Positions 16,161 through 19,933 of a stretch of 19,933 bases of DNA are shown here, piece after piece. This DNA comes from Bacteroidales bacterium. GTDB taxonomy: Bacteria; Bacteroidota; Bacteroidia; Bacteroidales; VadinHA17. The stretch spans positions 1-19,933 of the forward strand of contig JADGPV010000128.1 of assembly GCA_017882245.1 (NCBI GenBank). Reading direction: 5' to 3'. The position numbers and the translations under genes are program-made. The notes under the pieces were generated by a model that was given only the letters and a program-made list of their open reading frames with translations, made no database searches and was not told where the DNA came from. The stretch's first letter is position 1; the number at the start of each line of letters is the position of its first letter.

Positions 16161-16180
16161 CCCCGACCGAAGTGTCGGGG
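16161..16180. repeat. Second palindrome with CCCGAC/GTCGGG arms
   Basis: CCCCGAC and GTCGGGG flank the loop CGAAGT. The shared CCCGAC/GTCGGG core with 16056-16076 but a different loop suggests two members of one dispersed repeat family. The GGAGGTGG just downstream (16181-16188) may be the ribosome binding site of the next gene. Confidence 0.7.
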
Positions 16181-16198
16181 GGAGGTGGTATGTAAGAT

Positions 16199-17731
16199 AT
16201 GAAACCAAAGCTTTTTGAAAGAATTGATCCTGTTATCCTTGCAATTGCCCTGCTGAATATTGCAGTGCGGCTGCTGGTTTATGACAATCTTGAATACCAT
16301 CGCGACGAGCTGCTTTACTTTTCACTTGGTCATCATCCTGCCTTCGGCTATGCCAGCGTCCCTCCGCTCATAGGGTGGATAAGCTGGCTGATGCAGAATG
16401 TCTTTGGTAGTAATCTCTTCGCCGTAAGACTCTTTCCTGCCTTGCTCGGGGGTGTTATGATTTTCATCGTTGCTTCCATGGCCAGAGAGCTTGGCGGTAC
16501 GAGATACAGCTCCATACTTGCTGCAATTGGCCTGTCAGTCTGCATCTTTTTCATGAGAACCTACTTTCTCTTTATGCCTGTTCATATTGAGGTATTTTTA
16601 TGGACGCTCTGTATATGGCTGATACTTAAATTCATAAATAGCGGAAAAGACAGGTGTCTGATTTTTTTTGGAATTGCTGCCGGATTTGCCCTGCTCAATA
16701 AATACCTCTCCGGACTTTTATTTACAGGACTACTGCTTATTATTCCCTTTACAAAATACCGGAATATATTCAGAAACAGATCTTTCTGGATCGGTATGAT
16801 TGCAGGAGGATTGATCTTCCTCCCGAATCTGATCTGGCAGGCAGAAAAGGGCTTTCCTGTCTTTAACCATATGTCAGAACTGTATGATACTCAACTGGTA
16901 CATATGGATGCCGCCACTTTCCTTACAGAACAGATCATCAGTCCTTATGCCGGATCAATATTAGTAATCGGAGGACTGATCTTCCTTCTCTTTTCCAAAA
17001 AGATGAAGAACCTGAGATTCCTTGGCTTTCTGTCAATCTTTATCATTGCAGCCCTTTTATTCATGAAGGGGAAAGGTTATTATACTCTCGGTATCTACCC
17101 TATGATGATCGCCGCAGGCGGTGCGGCATTTGATACATGGCTCAGGAGCCGGATAACAAGGATTGTGCTGCCATTTTTTATGGTTCTGATTACTATTCCC
17201 GTTGTGCCAATCGGATTGCCCGTTCTGGACAAAGAGGGCCTGAAAGCCTATTTTAAGGTACTCGATGAAAAATACGGTATTGACCTGGGAAGAAGATTTG
17301 AAGACGGTACAATCCACTCCCTGCCACAGGATTATGCCGATATGATCGGATGGGGAGAGCTCACTGCAATTACCGACAGTGCTTACAATATGATCGGAGA
17401 CAAGCAAGCCTCAGTCATATACGGTGAAAACTACGGACAGGCAGGAGCAATAACCGTCATTGGTAAAAAATACGGATTGCCTGAGGCAGTAAGCTTCAGC
17501 GAGAGCTTCAGATACTGGTTCCCCCGTGAGTTTCCGGTTGAGATGAAGTCATTTGTCTATATAAACGATGAGCCAGGGGAAGATGTGAAGGAGCTGTTTG
17601 CCAGGATCACTCTCATCGGAAGAATATCGGATCCTGACGCACGTGAATACGGCACGGGAGTATTTCTTTGTGAAGAGCCCGTGACAAGTTTCAACACTTT
17701 CTGGAAAGAGAGAACAAGGGATATTAAATAA
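16199..17731 (+). CDS. GT39-like membrane glycosyltransferase (GT-C, PMT_2 type)
   Basis: 510 residues. The first about 345 residues contain around nine to ten hydrophobic segments, and the loop after the first helix has EYHRDELLYF, the acidic motif expected for a metal-dependent GT-C active site. PPLIGWISWLMQNVFG and the HIEVFLWTLCIWLILKF region match PMT_2/ArnT-like proteins that transfer sugars from polyprenyl-phosphate donors. Residues about 346-510 form a soluble domain with IGWGELTAITDSAYN and VIYGENYGQAGAI, seen in Bacteroidota members. Donor and acceptor are unknown; a cell-surface glycan, lipid or protein is likely. An earlier ATG (16190) meets a stop at once, so 16199 is the start, with GGAGGTGG upstream. 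Confidence 0.85.
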   Translation: MKPKLFERIDPVILAIALLNIAVRLLVYDNLEYHRDELLYFSLGHHPAFGYASVPPLIGWISWLMQNVFGSNLFAVRLFPALLGGVMIFIVASMARELGGTRYSSILAAIGLSVCIFFMRTYFLFMPVHIEVFLWTLCIWLILKFINSGKDRCLIFFGIAAGFALLNKYLSGLLFTGLLLIIPFTKYRNIFRNRSFWIGMIAGGLIFLPNLIWQAEKGFPVFNHMSELYDTQLVHMDAATFLTEQIISPYAGSILVIGGLIFLLFSKKMKNLRFLGFLSIFIIAALLFMKGKGYYTLGIYPMMIAAGGAAFDTWLRSRITRIVLPFFMVLITIPVVPIGLPVLDKEGLKAYFKVLDEKYGIDLGRRFEDGTIHSLPQDYADMIGWGELTAITDSAYNMIGDKQASVIYGENYGQAGAITVIGKKYGLPEAVSFSESFRYWFPREFPVEMKSFVYINDEPGEDVKELFARITLIGRISDPDAREYGTGVFLCEEPVTSFNTFWKERTRDIK

Positions 17732-17734
17732 ATT

Positions 17735-17853
17735 TACTTCTCCATTGCTTTCGCCCTGAGATCCGGCGGCATCTTCTCTATGGCATATCTCAGTGCCGTG
17801 CGGGGCATGCCTGCTTTGTGATCCTGTCTGACTTTCCTGAGTATATCATCCAT
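17735..17853 (-). CDS. 39-residue ORF resembling the C-terminal end of AlkD-like DNA alkylation repair proteins
   Basis: The ORF starts MDDILRKVRQDHKAGMPRTA and continues LRYAIEKMPPDLRAKAMEK. From memory, the part PRTALRYAIEKMP resembles the tail of AlkD/COG4912-type HEAT-repeat DNA glycosylases, but the HEAT repeats are absent. Its ATG overlaps the stop of the upstream THEP1-fusion gene by eight bases, so it could be translated by coupling. In this frame an upstream stop at 17866-17868 rules out a longer protein. It may be a genuine small gene or the remnant of a deleted alkD-like gene. It ends three bases from the convergent glycosyltransferase stop. Confidence 0.5.
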
Positions 17854-19576
17854 TATTTGCTGCCTTTAAAATCTCGATCATTATTTTGCTCTCATCTCTG
17901 TCGCCAGCCTCAATAATCATAACGTCTTTAATTCCAAACTTACTTGCAACCTGGTCGATAAGACTTTTTCTTACTACAAGAATGATCTGCCATTCATTCT
18001 GATCTATTAATTCGCTGATCCTTCCTGCCCAGCCTTCGCCACGTAGCTCTAACGGGCCGGCTTCATCAATCACTATAACATTGGTTTCTGTATTATTTAC
18101 AGGATCAAGAGCCTGAAGACCAACCCGGTAGCCTTCATCAAACCGGGCAAACTTATTTATCCCTGATATTTCCGGATTGATAACTCTCAGGAATGGCGCT
18201 CTGTCACCAGATTTTATGTCAAGAATATCATAGCCGGTGGTAGATGCGCCCTCCATTATCCTTGGAGCCAGGATGCCTCCCGCTCTGATGCCTTTATCTT
18301 TCAGGATTTCGGTCAGTTTTTGAAGGAAACTTGTTTTGCCTTCACCCGTCTCCCCTGTGACAATATAAACCTTTTTCTTTTGCGGCTGCTCAGCCCTGCT
18401 ATCGCTCAGCCGCTTCTCAACACGCGAAATCATGCTGCTGAGGATTGATGCCGGGTCCCTGATTGCGGTTTTCAGATCGGGCATAGCAGCGATCATCGAG
18501 GGCAGACTTTCAGCAGAAAGCTCAAGTGCCAGCGGCAACTGCCTGAAATGCGTCCTGCGGAAGAGCTGGCGGATCTTCGGGTTATAAAGTTCAGTGCCCA
18601 GGGCAGAGAAGCCTATAATTATTATCAGTGCGCGGAAGTTCATCTGTATTCCTATGAGAATTCCTTCCGTGATATTGTAGCTGCCTGGCCTGAAGGCTGT
18701 GAATGCCAGCGCTGACAGCATGGTTATGATCACAAAAGTGATCCAGAACCCGGGCCGTGCGAGCTGTCTCATGGCACGTTTGTAGTGTATCGCCAGTACG
18801 GCAACGACAGGTATTACTATTAATATCCAGTATATCCATTTTGCCAGACTCACCACCAGAAGTGACCCGGCAATCAGCAGTATATCTGCTGCAAGCCAGG
18901 CCAGTGAATACTTAAACGGTTTGCCAGATCGGGATTCAGCCGGTCCTGCAACCTGCTTTTCAGTCAGGTCTTTTTCGGCCGGATGGGAAACTATCCTCCT
19001 GCCTGTCCGGATACCTATTACAGCTGAGACAGCGCCAAAAACCGCATAAAGAACAAGCAATAACACCAATGGCGCCCAGAAGGTGTCAAATTTAAGGTTC
19101 AGTTCTCTGGCTGCATAGTTAGTCAGGCTCGAATAGAGGTCAACAAGGTTGCCACCGTAGAAAATGATCAGGTTAAGGATCTTCTGGAAGAGGTTCCATG
19201 ACATGGCGAGCATCGATCCGATTATAAATCCGGCGTATGTCCTGCCGAAGAGTCTGACAGAGGCTTCGAGCAGAAACGATTCGGCAATAATGGCGATCAT
19301 CGGCCCGAAAATGATGGCACTGGGCGACATCGTCTTCATCAGGGCACAGATAATTCCCGCACGCCAGTAAAGCCCTTTCTCCCGCCATTTATAACTTAGT
19401 GAGATAAGTATCACCAGGGCTATGGCGGTAAGGACATTACCGCTGAAAGGTACGCGGAGGTTATGCAAAAAGCTGCCGAGCACGATCTCGGCAGCGGCCC
19501 AAATAGTTCCGATAATGGATGCCTTTATCCACTTATCACTTATGGCGGTGTCACGTTCGGTCAGAACGGATCGCAT
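17846..19576 (-). CDS. ECF-transporter-like membrane region fused to a THEP1-type P-loop NTPase
   Basis: 576 residues. Residues about 18-190 hold five or so hydrophobic helices with SFLHNLRVPFSGN and KTMSPSAIIFGPMIAII, reminiscent of ECF-type substrate-binding (S) components. After a charged linker (about 190-222) come more helices to about 330, and the stretch ILIGIQMNFRALIIIIGFSA followed by an amphipathic region to about 390 resembles the coupling part of EcfT. The C-terminal domain (about 400-576) is a THEP1/NTPase_1 P-loop NTPase: Walker A GETGEGKT at 408-415, GGILAPRIMEG, SGDRAPF, and VIVIDEAGPLEL with Asp504-Glu505. No ABC signature is present, so it is not an EcfA. The start at 19576 overlaps the upstream isomerase gene by 16 bases. 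Function unknown: membrane transport or membrane-tethered nucleotide hydrolysis are both open. Confidence 0.75.
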   Translation of the reverse strand: MRSVLTERDTAISDKWIKASIIGTIWAAAEIVLGSFLHNLRVPFSGNVLTAIALVILISLSYKWREKGLYWRAGIICALMKTMSPSAIIFGPMIAIIAESFLLEASVRLFGRTYAGFIIGSMLAMSWNLFQKILNLIIFYGGNLVDLYSSLTNYAARELNLKFDTFWAPLVLLLVLYAVFGAVSAVIGIRTGRRIVSHPAEKDLTEKQVAGPAESRSGKPFKYSLAWLAADILLIAGSLLVVSLAKWIYWILIVIPVVAVLAIHYKRAMRQLARPGFWITFVIITMLSALAFTAFRPGSYNITEGILIGIQMNFRALIIIIGFSALGTELYNPKIRQLFRRTHFRQLPLALELSAESLPSMIAAMPDLKTAIRDPASILSSMISRVEKRLSDSRAEQPQKKKVYIVTGETGEGKTSFLQKLTEILKDKGIRAGGILAPRIMEGASTTGYDILDIKSGDRAPFLRVINPEISGINKFARFDEGYRVGLQALDPVNNTETNVIVIDEAGPLELRGEGWAGRISELIDQNEWQIILVVRKSLIDQVASKFGIKDVMIIEAGDRDESKIMIEILKAANNG

Positions 19577-19933
19577 TCCCTGTAGGCTTCAATCACTCTC
19601 TTTGCGCCTTCCGGTCCCTCAACACTCTGACCGTGCTCCATGCATATTACACCCGTATAATCGCGTGAACGGAGATATTTAAAAATATTTTTAAAATTGA
19701 TCTCTCCTGTTGTAGGCTCATTACGGCCAGGATTGTCTCCGACATGGAAGGCAGCAATCTGGTTCCAGCATGTTTCGATATTGGGAATCAGGTTGCCTTC
19801 AGTGATCTGCTGGTGGTACATGTCTTCCACTATCTTAACGGAAGGACTGTTGACTGCATCACATATCTGGTAAGCCTGCGGCATCTGTGTGAGATAGAGT
19901 CCAGGGTGGTCTTTGAGTGTGTTCAGAGGTTCA
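19561..19933 (-). CDS. Hydroxypyruvate isomerase-like TIM-barrel protein, 5' end outside window
   Basis: The last 123 residues of a sugar-phosphate isomerase/epimerase-family TIM barrel (AP endonuclease 2 fold). The frame stays open to the window edge, beginning EPLNTLKDHPGLYLTQMPQA, so the ATG at 19884 is internal. Landmarks are the Glu of EPLN, ICDAVNSPSVKIVEDMYHQQ with an Asp and a His, HVGDNPGRNEPTTGEINF, and VICMEHG with the last expected metal-binding Glu. This series is typical of Hyi-like proteins that interconvert hydroxypyruvate and tartronate semialdehyde, although many relatives act on other sugars. Its last 16 bases overlap the THEP1-fusion start, suggesting translational coupling. 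Confidence 0.85.
   Translation of the reverse strand, partial: EPLNTLKDHPGLYLTQMPQAYQICDAVNSPSVKIVEDMYHQQITEGNLIPNIETCWNQIAAFHVGDNPGRNEPTTGEINFKNIFKYLRSRDYTGVICMEHGQSVEGPEGAKRVIEAYRECDPF

Noticed and set aside
16056..16180. CRISPR array
   Set aside because: There are only three palindromes, with different sequences and irregular spacing, no identical direct repeats and no cas genes.
1..19933. tRNA, rRNA, insertion sequences or phage genes
   Set aside because: No cloverleaf-like sequence, rRNA segment, transposase, integrase or phage protein was recognised on either strand.

Overview
The window looks like a chromosome segment from an anaerobic or microaerophilic member of the Bacteroidota, probably a Bacteroidales/Marinilabiliales-type organism. 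Supporting signs are few Shine-Dalgarno sequences, two matches to the Bacteroidota -7 promoter motif TAnnTTTG, lipoproteins with short lipobox leaders, a sufBCDSE operon without sufA or an adjacent regulator, a superoxide reductase, and family-level resemblance of most proteins to Bacteroidota members. Species assignment is not possible by eye. Genes fill nearly all of the window and no gap reaches 300 bases.

Left part (1-5647, + strand): the 3' four-fifths of an MgtA-like P3-type Mg2+ ATPase, a VIT1/CCC1-family Fe/Mn transporter, and an alpha-glucan phosphorylase (GT35) that is complete except for one in-frame TAA at codon 395. Next come a Tyr-rich lipoprotein on the - strand (5683-6303) and a + strand trio: a superoxide reductase with a variant active-site motif, a shortened PH-domain membrane protein, and a 50-residue YqaE/Pmp3-like membrane protein.

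Centre (7584-14145, + strand): a tightly packed Fe-S assembly operon, sufB-sufC-sufD-sufS-sufE-DUF59/sufT-like, followed by queG (epoxyqueuosine reductase, itself a two-cluster [4Fe-4S] enzyme). SufS and SufE mobilise sulfur, SufBCD builds the cluster, and the DUF59 protein probably helps target it. queG overlaps a convergent gene at its 3' end.

Right part (14128-19933): a secreted or lipid-anchored NPP/alkaline-phosphatase-superfamily phosphodiesterase (-), an exported isochorismatase-family hydrolase (+), a 145-base spacer with three palindromes (two sharing CCCGAC/GTCGGG arms), and a GT39-like membrane glycosyltransferase (+). Three overlapping - strand genes follow: a hydroxypyruvate-isomerase-like TIM barrel cut by the window edge, a 576-residue protein joining ECF-transporter-like membrane regions to a THEP1-type P-loop NTPase, and a 39-residue ORF resembling the C-terminal tail of AlkD-like DNA alkylation repair proteins.

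The best candidates for something new are the membrane/THEP1 fusion with its coupled neighbours and the palindromic repeats. The interrupted phosphorylase is the clearest anomaly.
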